7,239 nt of DNA from an uncultured bacterium (GCA_905215675.1 CAJMRA010000120.1:1-7239); one strand, 5' to 3'. Positions 1 through 6,184 are shown, counted from the first letter of the stretch. A program made the numbers and translations. The notes: generated by a model not told the origin, from the sequence alone.

Positions 1-55
1 AGGAAAGCAGGAGTCATTTAAGATGTCCAGCTTTTTTTAGAAACAGCCCCTAGGG
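1..55. other. AT-rich left flank, no gene recognised
   Basis: No reading frame of note. The stretch ends in a T7 run followed by AGAAACAGCCCC and the palindrome CCTAGG just before the IS terminal repeat. Read on the minus strand this begins GGGGCTGTTTCTAAAA, which resembles the terminus of some IS elements, so it could be the edge of another mobile element cut by the window boundary. This is a resemblance only. Confidence 0.3.
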
Positions 56-68
56 AGTGTCGTCAAAT
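56..68 (+). repeat. Left terminal inverted repeat of the IS
   Basis: AGTGTCGTCAAAT, a perfect 13/13 complement of 867-879. Pairing breaks down immediately inside (T69 against C on the other arm). The region where a -35 element would lie for the transposase promoter overlaps this repeat. Confidence 0.9.
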
Positions 69-77
69 TAAAAAGAA

Positions 78-86
78 TGTTATAAT
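78..86 (+). promoter_or_regulatory. Extended -10 promoter of the transposase
   Basis: TGT followed by a consensus TATAAT at 81-86 makes a perfect extended -10 (TGnTATAAT). The hexamer about 17 bases upstream (TGTCGT, in the terminal repeat) is a poor -35, which extended -10 promoters tolerate. Transcription would begin near 92-93, leaving only about 7 bases before the ATG at 100. No Shine-Dalgarno sequence is visible, so translation would be close to leaderless. Inferred from sequence only. Confidence 0.5.
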
Positions 87-99
87 CTCTTCATTTACA

Positions 100-872
100 A
101 TGAGGCGAGACCTGGCGGCACATCAAAGGCATGATATTTCCGACAGGGCATGGGCAGATATTGAAAAACTTCTTGCCGGTTCCAAAGGCTGTGTCGGTCG
201 TCCTTCCGCCGATAACCGATTGTTTATCAACGCCGTCTTCTGGATACTGAGAACTGGGGCTCCATGGCGGGATTTGCCTCCTGATCTTGGCGACTGAAAA
301 AATACGCATCGCCGCTTCTACCGATGGTGAGATCGGGGAATTTGGGAGAAAATACTCGAAGCTCTCATTGTCGAACCTGATTTTGAATGGCTCATCATTG
401 ATGCCAGTCATTGCTAAGTTCATCCACATGCGGCGTGCGCTGCGGGAGGTAATGAGGCCATGAGCCAGACAAAAGGGGGCTCAACTCAAAAATACATCTG
501 GCCGTGGAGGCGCATGGTATGCCGGTCAGAGTTGTTGTTACAGAAGGTACCCGAGCTGATTGCAAAGAAGCCTGTGCGTTGATTGATGGGGTGAGCGCCG
601 GAGTACTTTTAGCTGATCGAGGCTACGATACGGAGAGTATTCTCCGCAAAGCAGGTGAATCCGGTTACCAGGTTGTCATCCCGTCAAAGAAAAGTCGTAA
701 AATATTACGCAACTATGACAGAGAACTCTACGAAGTCAGGCATCTTGTCGAGAATGCTTTTCTGCATCTCAAGCGCTGGCGGGGAGTTGCTACACGGTAT
801 GCCAAAAGATGCGCCTCTTTTCTTGCAGCCGTTCAACTTAGATGCATATCTTTGTGGGCAAGCATGATTTGA
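100..872 (+). pseudogene. IS5-family DDE transposase, disrupted
   Basis: The first part (100-297) encodes an N-terminal transposase domain with the family motif FWILRTGAPWRDLP. The same frame continues with recognisable protein (THRRFY, WEKILEALI, DFEWLIIDASHC, VHPHAA) but is cut by TGA at 295-297 (Trp expected), TGA at 328-330 (Arg expected) and TAA at 415-417 (Lys expected). At an A4G5 run (471-479) the coding frame moves by -1, and the rest (open from about 477, first ATG at 504) runs to TGA at 870-872 inside the right terminal repeat. Catalytic DDE residues are all present: Asp at 400-402, Asp in LLADRGYD (codon 615-617) and Glu in LVENAF (codon 750-752). The family signature Y-2-R-3-E-6-K is intact. 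The -1 shift could be the programmed frameshift described for two-frame IS5-family transposases or a lost G. The three stops are true lesions, so no full enzyme is expected. Confidence 0.85.
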
Positions 873-879
873 CGACACT
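867..879 (-). repeat. Right terminal inverted repeat of the IS
   Basis: ATTTGACGACACT, exact reverse complement of 56-68. The transposase stop codon (870-872) lies within it, so the gene runs to the very end of the element. Confidence 0.9.
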
Positions 880-887
880 ATCTGGCT

Positions 888-906
888 GAGGGGTTTCCCT
901 TCCCCC
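888..906 (-). repeat. GC-rich 19-base intergenic repeat, copy 1
   Basis: Read on the minus strand this is GGGGGAAGGGAAACCCCTC, matching 17 of 19 bases of the plus-strand sequence at 7165-7183. As plus-strand RNA it can form a hairpin, GAGGGG (888-893), loop TTT, CCCTTC (897-902), with one G-U pair. It sits beyond the IS right end, downstream of the LarC-like gene. It may be part of a transcription-end structure or a dispersed repeat. Confidence 0.5.
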
Positions 907-909
907 AAA

Positions 910-951
910 AAAATTTAAAAAAGATAAAACGCGAGGCGGCGCTGCGCCGCC
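910..951 (-). terminator. Intrinsic terminator of the LarC-like gene
   Basis: Read on the minus strand, a perfect 7-bp stem GGCGGCG / CGCCGCC (945-951 with 935-941, 3-base loop) begins 13 bases after the stop codon of the minus-strand gene. It is followed by a T-rich tract that on the plus strand is the A-rich run at 907-929. The T-tract starts a few bases after the stem (TCGCGTTTTATCTTTTTT), so strength may be moderate. Confidence 0.65.
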
Positions 952-964
952 GTGTTTGTCGTTG

Positions 965-2215
965 TCAGTACTCATCCGGGCGCGACATGCGCAGGGCGGG
1001 AACGCCGACGCCGAGAGCGGCGGCGGCTTCGCGTACGGCGTCGGCTTCGGGGCGGGCATAGTCGCGTCCCTCAAGCCGGTAGAGCTTGGCGGGCAGCATG
1101 ACGCCTTCCGGGCCGAGGGCCTGTCCTGTCAGGCAGCGGCCCGCCCCCCGGGGCAGCACGGTGCGTTCGAGCAGGCAGTAACGCACGCCCAGACTATGGG
1201 TATGGCGCAGCAGGGCGGCGGCGGCAACCTCCCTGTGCCGCGGCGCGCAGAGCAGACGCAGCACGCCGGAAGGCCGGGACTTCTTGCCCAGCCCCGGCAG
1301 CCAGAGCACATCCAGCACTTCCGGCAGGGCGGCCAGGGCTTCCAGCGCCGCGCCCAGTTCCTCGCCGGTCAGATGATCGAGATGGGTTTCCAGCTGGGCG
1401 ATCTGCTCGTTGCCGCCCCTGCGCTGGGCGTCGGGCGTTTCTTCCCGGCGGTTTTCGCGCCGGACGGGGGGCGTTTCCGGCGTTGTTTCCTCTTCTTCCA
1501 GAACCCAGACGCGCAGCCAGACGTCGTCGCCCGAGGGGCGGTAGCCGACGCCCAGTCCCCGGACGATGCCTTCCGGCAGTTCAAAGGCGTCGGGCAGCAC
1601 GCGGGCCAGCGCCACGCCGTCGGCGGGCAGCGGGTCCGCGGAATAGTCGGAGTCGTTTTCGGTCCTGCGCAGGGGAAGCCCGCGCAGAAGAAGCGCCGCC
1701 GCGGGCGACGGCAGCGGCAGGGGACCGCGCGGCCCCTGCGTCGTGCCGGAAGACCACGGCAGCGGCGAGGCCGTCACGCGCGTGATTCCCAGAGCCTTGC
1801 GCCCCAGCGCCAGCGCCCAGCAGGCCGCCGCCAGCGAGAGCAGCACAAAAACGCCTTCGCGGGCGGCGAACGCCAGTCCCTCCGGGCGGACGCCGTGCGC
1901 CTGCGCCTGCGCTTCCACCAGCAGCCGCAGGGCCTTTTCGGCCTGTTCCCGGGCTTCGTCGGGCAGCGGCAGGGATTCCAGCGCCGCGTGCAGGCCGCTC
2001 ACGGGCCAGAGCCCGTCGGCGGGTAGCGCCTCGTCCGCGGGCGTCAGCCGGAATCCCGGCCCGGCCGGTCCCTGGGGGACGTTCAGCAGGCGGCAGGGAA
2101 GATCGAGTTGTTGCAGCGCGCTCAGCACGGGCCGCATGTCCACCCCCAGATGGGCGAGCGCCCCTGCCAGCGACATACCGTCAAAACCGAATGTGGTATC
2201 AAGATGCAGTTGCAT
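965..2215 (-). CDS. LarC/DUF111-family protein lacking signature residues
   Basis: A 416-residue protein whose architecture follows LarC, the CTP-dependent nickel-inserting enzyme that completes the nickel-pincer cofactor of lactate racemase. Residues 2-26 (LHLDTTFGFDGMSLAGALAH) match the family start DCFxGISGDMxLGAL; 148-182 match the SPLPxGxG...PVPAPATxELLxG region; 217-235 the GxGxG strand; 275-356 the C-terminal domain (LETHLDHLT for ETNIDDMT, then KKSRPSGVL, LC, LGVRY, ER.VL). However, the His-rich linker is absent, the HFHEVGxxDxIxD motif is replaced by AFAAREGVFVLLS (115-127), and TPTGAA is PADGVA. Catalysis as in LarC is therefore doubtful; a scaffold, metal-handling or altered role is possible. 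The chosen ATG aligns with the family N-terminus and has AAGGGGG (2223-2229) 7 bases upstream. A GTG at 2303-2305 would add 30 unrelated basic residues. The gene is intact, with a hairpin terminator downstream. Family call fairly confident, function unknown. Confidence 0.7.
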   Translation of the reverse strand: MQLHLDTTFGFDGMSLAGALAHLGVDMRPVLSALQQLDLPCRLLNVPQGPAGPGFRLTPADEALPADGLWPVSGLHAALESLPLPDEAREQAEKALRLLVEAQAQAHGVRPEGLAFAAREGVFVLLSLAAACWALALGRKALGITRVTASPLPWSSGTTQGPRGPLPLPSPAAALLLRGLPLRRTENDSDYSADPLPADGVALARVLPDAFELPEGIVRGLGVGYRPSGDDVWLRVWVLEEEETTPETPPVRRENRREETPDAQRRGGNEQIAQLETHLDHLTGEELGAALEALAALPEVLDVLWLPGLGKKSRPSGVLRLLCAPRHREVAAAALLRHTHSLGVRYCLLERTVLPRGAGRCLTGQALGPEGVMLPAKLYRLEGRDYARPEADAVREAAAALGVGVPALRMSRPDEY

Positions 2216-2367
2216 GAGGGAACCCCCTTGTCGCCGCCGCAAGGGCGGCCGCACGACAGGCTTGTGCTTGCCGCCATGCTTGGTTATGGTGGGAAAAGCG
2301 CGCACGTTCCTGTCGAAAGACCAGATTATCGGGCAGGAGCACGGAAGTCTGGCGCGCAGGAGGAAGC
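2216..2367. promoter_or_regulatory. Divergent intergenic region, LarC-like / CBS-ACT
   Basis: These 152 bases must carry the start signals for both divergent genes. A weak plus-strand candidate is TTGTGC (2262-2267), 17-base spacer, TATGGT (2285-2290). No convincing minus-strand promoter is visible. A 6-bp inverted repeat, GCCGCC (2233-2238) with GGCGGC (2244-2249), lies in the presumed 5' leader of the LarC-like gene and might affect its translation. The ribosome site of the plus-strand gene is AGGAGG at 2358-2363. Confidence 0.35.
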
Positions 2368-3030
2368 ATGCTCGTAGTAGATTGGATGACCCCGAACGTC
2401 GTGGCCGTCAAGCCCGAGACATCGTTGCTCAAGTGCCGGAATTTGCTGAAAGAGAAAAATATCCGCCGCCTGCCCGTGGTGGACGACGCCAACAGGGTCG
2501 TCGGCATTGTCTCCGATCGCGACGTCAGGGGAGCCTCGCCCTCCAAGGCGACCACGCTTGAGGTGCACGAAATGCAGTACCTCCTCGCGGAACTCAAGGC
2601 CAGGGACATTATGACGCCCCGGCCCCTGACGGTCAAACCCGACGCCACGGTGGAAGAAGCCGCCCTGCTGATGCTCGACAAGAAGATCGGCGGGCTGCCC
2701 GTCGTCAATGACGACGGAACGCTTATCGGCATCATCACCGATCAGGACCTGTTCAAGCTGCTGGTGGAAATCACCGGCGTGCGCCAGGGCGGTATTCAGC
2801 TGAATTTCGTCATTTCCGACGCTCCGGGCAGCATGCGGATACTGTTCGACACCCTGCGGGAACGCGGCGCGCGGATACTCTCGGTGCTGACGGCCTATCA
2901 GGATGGAAAACGGAATGTTTCCATCAGGATACGGAAAATGGACGACCCCCGGACCGAGGATGCGCTGGTGGCGCATTTTCAGGATATTGGACTGTTGTCC
3001 TCCTGGTCGCGCTGCGCGCGGCACGAATAG
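2368..3030 (+). CDS. Tandem CBS domain protein with C-terminal ACT-like domain
   Basis: A 220-residue soluble protein. CBS motif 1 covers about residues 1-58 (VVDWMTPNVVAVKPE through LPVVDDANRVVGIVSDRDV) and CBS motif 2 about 77-135 (ARDIMTPRPLTV through GLPVVNDDGTLIGIITDQDL). Paired CBS domains (a Bateman module) usually bind adenine nucleotides. Residues about 143-190 (IQLNFVISDAPGSMRILFDTLRERGARILSV...KRNVSIRIR) look like an ACT domain, a fold that commonly senses small molecules such as amino acids. No catalytic or DNA-binding domain is present, so a regulatory or energy-sensing role is inferred; target unknown. This CBS-CBS-ACT arrangement also occurs in proteins annotated as AcuB-like, but there are no acu genes here to support that name. 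Start supported by AGGAGG four bases upstream of the ATG. Divergent from the LarC-like gene; no candidate partner downstream in the same operon, since dsrC has its own leader. Confidence 0.85.
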   Translation: MLVVDWMTPNVVAVKPETSLLKCRNLLKEKNIRRLPVVDDANRVVGIVSDRDVRGASPSKATTLEVHEMQYLLAELKARDIMTPRPLTVKPDATVEEAALLMLDKKIGGLPVVNDDGTLIGIITDQDLFKLLVEITGVRQGGIQLNFVISDAPGSMRILFDTLRERGARILSVLTAYQDGKRNVSIRIRKMDDPRTEDALVAHFQDIGLLSSWSRCARHE

Positions 3031-3031
3031 G

Positions 3032-3089
3032 CCGACGGGTCATAAAAGCGCGTCTTTCAAAGCGTAGGACTTGCCATCGGATTTTTTTT
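3032..3089 (+). terminator. Possible weak terminator after the CBS-ACT gene
   Basis: CCGACGG (3032-3038) can pair with CCATCGG (3074-3080) apart from one mismatch, and the second arm is followed directly by A and T8 (3082-3089). The T-tract is good, but the 35-base loop and the mismatch make the stem poor. This segment also overlaps the proposed dsrC promoter, so the T-run may simply be promoter spacer. Confidence 0.3.
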
Positions 3090-3099
3090 CTGGCATGCT
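3071..3099 (+). promoter_or_regulatory. Candidate dsrC promoter (extended -10)
   Basis: TTGCCA at 3071-3076 matches the sigma-70 -35 consensus in 5 of 6 bases. After a 17-base spacer comes CATGCT (3094-3099), a poor -10 but preceded by TGG (3091-3093), giving the extended TGn element. Predicted transcription start is near 3106, which would give a leader of about 115 bases and place the 3104-3117 hairpin at the RNA 5' end. No other pair in the 191-base gap looked better. Confidence 0.35.
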
Positions 3100-3103
3100 T
3101 TCC

Positions 3104-3188
3104 CTACGTTCGCGTAGATACGCGCACAGATTACTTCAGGAACATAGCCGGGAAGCATCCGGCTACCAAGCCCGGGGCATATCGCCCC
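3104..3188 (+). promoter_or_regulatory. Structured 5' leader of dsrC: three hairpins
   Basis: Three perfect inverted repeats in a row: CTACG (3104-3108), TTCG loop, CGTAG (3113-3117); TAGCCGG (3145-3151), 7-base loop, CCGGCTA (3159-3165); GGGGC (3174-3178), 5-base loop, GCCCC (3184-3188). None is followed by a T-tract, so they are not ordinary terminators. They precede the ribosome site AAGGAGG (3209-3215) by at least 20 bases and leave it unpaired. This could stabilise an abundant mRNA or form a regulatory leader. I do not recognise a known riboswitch class. Confidence 0.45.
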
Positions 3189-3221
3189 TGACGCTGTAAG
3201 ACTGGTCCAAGGAGGACAAGC

Positions 3222-3539
3222 ATGGCTGAAGTTTCCTTTCAGGGTAAAACCTTCGAAGTGGACGAAGACGGTTTCCTGCTCCGTTTTGACGACTGGTGCC
3301 CCGAGTGGATGGAGTATGTGAAGGAATCCGAGGGCATCTCCGAAATCACCCCTGACCATCAGAAGATTCTGGACTTCCTGCAGGACTACTACAAGAAGAA
3401 CGGCATCGCCCCCATGGTCCGTATTCTGTCCAAGAATACCGGCTACAAGCTGAAGGAAGTCTACGAACTCTTCCCCTCCGGCCCCGGCAAGGGCGCCTGC
3501 AAGATGGCCGGTCTGCCCAAGCCCACCGGCTGCGTGTAG
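3222..3539 (+). CDS. dsrC: DsrC sulfur carrier (dissimilatory sulfite reductase partner)
   Basis: A complete 105-residue DsrC. In dissimilatory sulfate reduction this cytoplasmic protein accepts sulfur from siroheme sulfite reductase DsrAB as a trisulfide bridging its two C-terminal cysteines, which is then reduced by the membrane complex DsrMKJOP. The sequence has the flexible C-terminal arm with both redox residues: Cys93 in GACKMAG and the penultimate Cys104 in PTGCV, ten residues apart as in functional DsrC. TusE-type relatives keep only the last one. An additional Cys26 lies in the folded part. Length and the regions DEDGFLL, WMEYVK, PDHQKILDFLQDYY and KNTGYKLKEVYELFP fit the family. The start has AAGGAGG six bases upstream. 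The gene stands alone between its own leader and a strong terminator, without dsrAB beside it, as usual in Desulfovibrio. Codon choice is strongly biased to GC-ending codons such as AAG and GAC/ATC, consistent with high expression. Confidence 0.97.
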   Translation: MAEVSFQGKTFEVDEDGFLLRFDDWCPEWMEYVKESEGISEITPDHQKILDFLQDYYKKNGIAPMVRILSKNTGYKLKEVYELFPSGPGKGACKMAGLPKPTGCV

Positions 3540-3561
3540 TCTCTAAAGTTTTTTTGACGTT

Positions 3562-3597
3562 AAAAAGGCGGAAGGTCTATTCCTTTCGCCTTTTTTT
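3562..3597 (+). terminator. Strong intrinsic terminator of dsrC
   Basis: GGCGGAAGG (3567-3575), 6-base loop, CCTTTCGCC (3582-3590): nine pairs with one G-U, followed by T7 (3591-3597) and preceded by A5 (3562-3566). It starts 22 bases after the dsrC stop. Because the stem is flanked by A and T tracts it could also act on minus-strand transcription, though no minus-strand gene ends here. Confidence 0.9.
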
Positions 3598-3672
3598 ATT
3601 CCCGCCGACATTGCCGCACGGCTCCGGCGTCCGCCTCTTTACGCCACACGGAAAAAAAGGTATCGGCGAAAC

Positions 3673-6123
3673 ATGATGCAAAACATCACATGGAAAAAAT
3701 GCCTCATCTGGATTGGAGGTCTGTGTATCGTGAGCGGCATTGCCTGTTCCGCCATCGTCGCCATGCTTTTTTTCTGGGCATCGCGCGATTTGCCCGATCT
3801 TTCGCGGCTGGAGGATTATCACCCGCCGCAGGCTACCACCATTCTTGCCCGTGACGGCTCCATTCTGGGCACGCTCTACCATGAAAAGCGTTTCATCATC
3901 ACGCTGGAAGACATGCCCAAATATCTGCCGCTGGCCTTTCTTGCCGCCGAAGACGACAACTTCTACCGGCACAGCGGCGTGGACCCCGTGGCCATCGCCC
4001 GCGCCGCCTTCGTCAACATCACCAGCGGGTCCAAGCGGCAGGGCGGCAGCACCATCACGCAGCAGGTCATCAAGCAGCTGCTGCTGACGTCGGAGCGCAG
4101 CTACACCCGCAAGATGAAGGAAGCCATTCTGGCCTATCAGCTGGAAAATACCCTGTCCAAGGATCAAATCCTGCTGACCTATCTCAATTATATCTATCTG
4201 GGACAGCACGCCTACGGGGTCGAGGCCGCGGCGCGCACCTACTTCGGCAAGCATGCCGCCGACATCACGCTGGCCGAGGCGGCGGTCATTGCCGGTCTGC
4301 CGCAGGCGCCCAGCCGCTATAATCCCTTCCGTCATCCCGACGAGGCCAAAAAACGGCAGATGTATGTGCTGAGCCGCATGCGGGCCCTGCAATGGATTTC
4401 GGAAGCCCAGTATCAGCAGGCCAGCAACGAGCCCCTGATTTATTGGAGCATGCCCGATTATCGTCCCGGCGCGGCCCAGTGGTATCAGGAGGAAGCCCGG
4501 CGTCTGCTGGTGGAATTCTTTACCGAAAAGAATCTTGCCGCCCTGGGCGTGCGCACCAACAAGTCCGGCGAGGATTATGTGTACGAGGCCGGTCTGACCG
4601 TGCGCACCTCCATGGACCCCGTGCAGCAGGATGCCGCCGGAGCGGCGCTGCGGCGCGGGCTGGAAGAACTGGACAAGCGCCAGGGCTGGCGCGGCTCCAT
4701 CGGCAAGCTGACGCCGGAGGAGCAGAAGGCCTTTCTTGACGAGAGCACGTTTGATCCCCTTTCGCTTGTGGGCGATGTCTGGGTCAAGGCCCTTGTCACG
4801 CGCTCCGAGGCAAAGCAGCTTACCGTGGCGCTCGGGCAGGGCTATACCGGCGTCATTCCCCTGGCCAACATGAGCTGGGCCCGCAAGCCCAATCCCCGTG
4901 TGGCCGGCATGCATGCTCCGGCCATCAGGGACGCGCGCGCCGTGGCCGAGGCCGGGGATCTGATCTGGGTTTCCGCCGCGCCGCTTCTGGTGCAGGAAGG
5001 CAAGAAAAAGCAGGAAGTCGCCTACGATCCCGCCCGCGTGCAGAAGAAGACGCCCATTGTGCTGCGTCTCCAGCAGGAGCCGCTGGCGCAGGGCGCGCTG
5101 GCCTCCATCGAGCCCCAGAGCGGCGACGTGGTGGCGCTCATCGGCGGCTACCAGTTCGGCAACAGCCATTTCAACCGCGCCACGCAGGCACGACGGCAGC
5201 CCGGTTCCAGTTTCAAGCCCGTGGTCTATTCGGCCGCGCTCGACGCCGGATTCACGCCCACGTCGCAGGTGCTGGACGGGCCGCTTGTCTACGTCAACCC
5301 GTATACCAACGAGGTCTGGCGGCCCTCCAACTACGAACACAACTACAAGGGCATTCTGCCTCTCCATACCGCGCTGGCCCTGTCGCGCAATACCACCACG
5401 GTGCGCGTGGCGCAGACCATCGGCATCGCCAACGTCATCCAGCGCGCCAAGATGCTTGGCCTTGAACCGGACTTTCCGCAGGAACTGGCCGTCAGCCTCG
5501 GCGCCGTGGCTGTATCGCCCCTCAACCTGACGCAGGCCTATGCGGCCTTTGCCAATCAGGGGCTCGGCGTGCGGCCCCGCATCATCACGTCCATTGTGGA
5601 CGCGCGGGGACGTGAACTCTACCGGCAGGATGTGGAACACTGGCAGGCCATCACGCCCCAGAATGCCTATCAGATGGCCTGCCTGCTCCGGGAAGTGGTC
5701 AATGCCGGTACGGGGAGCCGCGCCCGTGTGCCGGGGCATGACAATATCGGCGGCAAGACCGGCACCACCAACGAGGAGTGCGATACCTGGTTTGTGGGCT
5801 TTTCGCCCTATCTGGTCACCGGCGTCTATGTGGGCTTCGATCAGGTTCGTTCGCTGGGACGGCTCGAACAGGGCGGCCGCACGGCGGCTCCCATTTTCCG
5901 CTATTACCGAACGGCCGTGGAAGACCTGTACAAGGAATATCCCCAGGACTTCGTCATGCCGCCCGGCATCACCATGGAAGGCAATCTTGCCTTCAACGGT
6001 CCGGCCCAGCCCGGCCTTTCCGCCGTGGACGGCGCGACGCCCACCGATCCGGCGACCGCCACAGGCGCCATCGGCGCCGATACCTCGGAAGGCGGCGAAG
6101 ACCTTATGCGGCAGATGTTCTGA
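3673..6123 (+). CDS. mrcA: Class A penicillin-binding protein 1A
   Basis: An 816-residue bifunctional peptidoglycan synthase: it polymerises lipid II into glycan strands and cross-links the peptides in the periplasm. A short cytoplasmic N-terminus is followed by one membrane segment (about 10-36, WIGGLCIVSGIACSAIVAML). The GT51 glycosyltransferase follows: catalytic Glu93 in EDDNFYRHSG, RQGGSTITQQ (about 122-131), the KDQILLTYLNYIYLG region and LAEAAVIAGLPQAPSRYNP. About 365-440 resembles the OB-like insert typical of PBP1A (VGDVWVKALV ... EAGDLIWVSA). The transpeptidase domain has all three active-site motifs: SSFK with Ser512 and Lys515, SRN at 571-573, KTG at 695-697. The C-terminal tail is low-complexity (Ala/Pro/Thr/Gly). 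Length is normal for PBP1A. ATG at 3673 is supported by the adjacent membrane anchor; the ribosome site is weak (AAGG at 3658-3661, 11 bases away), and ATG at 3676 is equally possible. It follows the dsrC terminator, so it needs its own promoter, which I could not identify. Confidence 0.95.
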   Translation: MMQNITWKKCLIWIGGLCIVSGIACSAIVAMLFFWASRDLPDLSRLEDYHPPQATTILARDGSILGTLYHEKRFIITLEDMPKYLPLAFLAAEDDNFYRHSGVDPVAIARAAFVNITSGSKRQGGSTITQQVIKQLLLTSERSYTRKMKEAILAYQLENTLSKDQILLTYLNYIYLGQHAYGVEAAARTYFGKHAADITLAEAAVIAGLPQAPSRYNPFRHPDEAKKRQMYVLSRMRALQWISEAQYQQASNEPLIYWSMPDYRPGAAQWYQEEARRLLVEFFTEKNLAALGVRTNKSGEDYVYEAGLTVRTSMDPVQQDAAGAALRRGLEELDKRQGWRGSIGKLTPEEQKAFLDESTFDPLSLVGDVWVKALVTRSEAKQLTVALGQGYTGVIPLANMSWARKPNPRVAGMHAPAIRDARAVAEAGDLIWVSAAPLLVQEGKKKQEVAYDPARVQKKTPIVLRLQQEPLAQGALASIEPQSGDVVALIGGYQFGNSHFNRATQARRQPGSSFKPVVYSAALDAGFTPTSQVLDGPLVYVNPYTNEVWRPSNYEHNYKGILPLHTALALSRNTTTVRVAQTIGIANVIQRAKMLGLEPDFPQELAVSLGAVAVSPLNLTQAYAAFANQGLGVRPRIITSIVDARGRELYRQDVEHWQAITPQNAYQMACLLREVVNAGTGSRARVPGHDNIGGKTGTTNEECDTWFVGFSPYLVTGVYVGFDQVRSLGRLEQGGRTAAPIFRYYRTAVEDLYKEYPQDFVMPPGITMEGNLAFNGPAQPGLSAVDGATPTDPATATGAIGADTSEGGEDLMRQMF

Positions 6124-6157
6124 CGTCGCCGCGCAAGCCGCCCTTTTCATGAACGCG

Positions 6158-6184
6158 GCCCGGCCGGAATCTGCCCGGCCGGGC
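6158..6184 (+). other. Perfect 10-bp GC hairpin between mrcA and trmI
   Basis: GCCCGGCCGG (6158-6167), loop AATCTGC, CCGGCCGGGC (6175-6184). It is all G/C with no mismatch, but is followed by AAACAATATAAGG rather than a T-tract, so it is not a canonical terminator. It ends 9 bases before the trmI ribosome site AAGGA (6194-6198). It may protect the upstream mRNA 3' end, cause pausing or attenuation, or tune trmI expression. Confidence 0.6.

Larger units (their letters stand above)
56..879 (+). mobile_element. Decayed IS5-family (IS427-like) insertion sequence
   Basis: An 824-bp unit bounded by perfect 13-bp inverted repeats, AGTGTCGTCAAAT at 56-68 and its complement at 867-879. It contains one interrupted DDE transposase gene covering nearly its full length. 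Size, single-gene layout and transposase type fit the IS427 group of the IS5 family. The DNA is visibly less GC-rich than the host genes. The bases next to the two ends (GGG on the left, ATC on the right) show no obvious target-site duplication, so the insertion is old, rearranged, or its true ends differ by a base or two. The transposase has three nonsense codons, so the copy should be unable to move by itself, although its intact ends could still be mobilised in trans by a functional relative. Confidence 0.85.

Noticed and set aside
295..417. Recoding (TGA read as Trp or selenocysteine) in the transposase
   Set aside because: TGA at 295 would fit Trp, but TGA at 328 stands where Arg is expected and 415 is TAA for Lys. 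No single recoding explains all three, so these are mutations.
956..2026. A 356-codon plus-strand open frame opposite the LarC-like gene
   Set aside because: Low-complexity Arg/Gln/Gly-rich translation with no family resemblance, while the minus strand shows LarC-family motifs, a ribosome site and a terminator.
1743..2561. A 272-codon plus-strand open frame bridging the LarC-like and CBS genes
   Set aside because: It crosses the divergent promoter region and overlaps two better-supported genes; the product is Ser/Arg/Ala-rich and unrecognised.
2199..3024. Minus-strand open frames opposite the CBS-ACT gene
   Set aside because: They overlap a gene with two clear CBS motifs and a good AGGAGG ribosome site; no domain is recognised.
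3104..3188. A known riboswitch ahead of dsrC
   Set aside because: The three simple hairpins do not show the conserved core of any class I could recall, so it is reported only as a structured leader.
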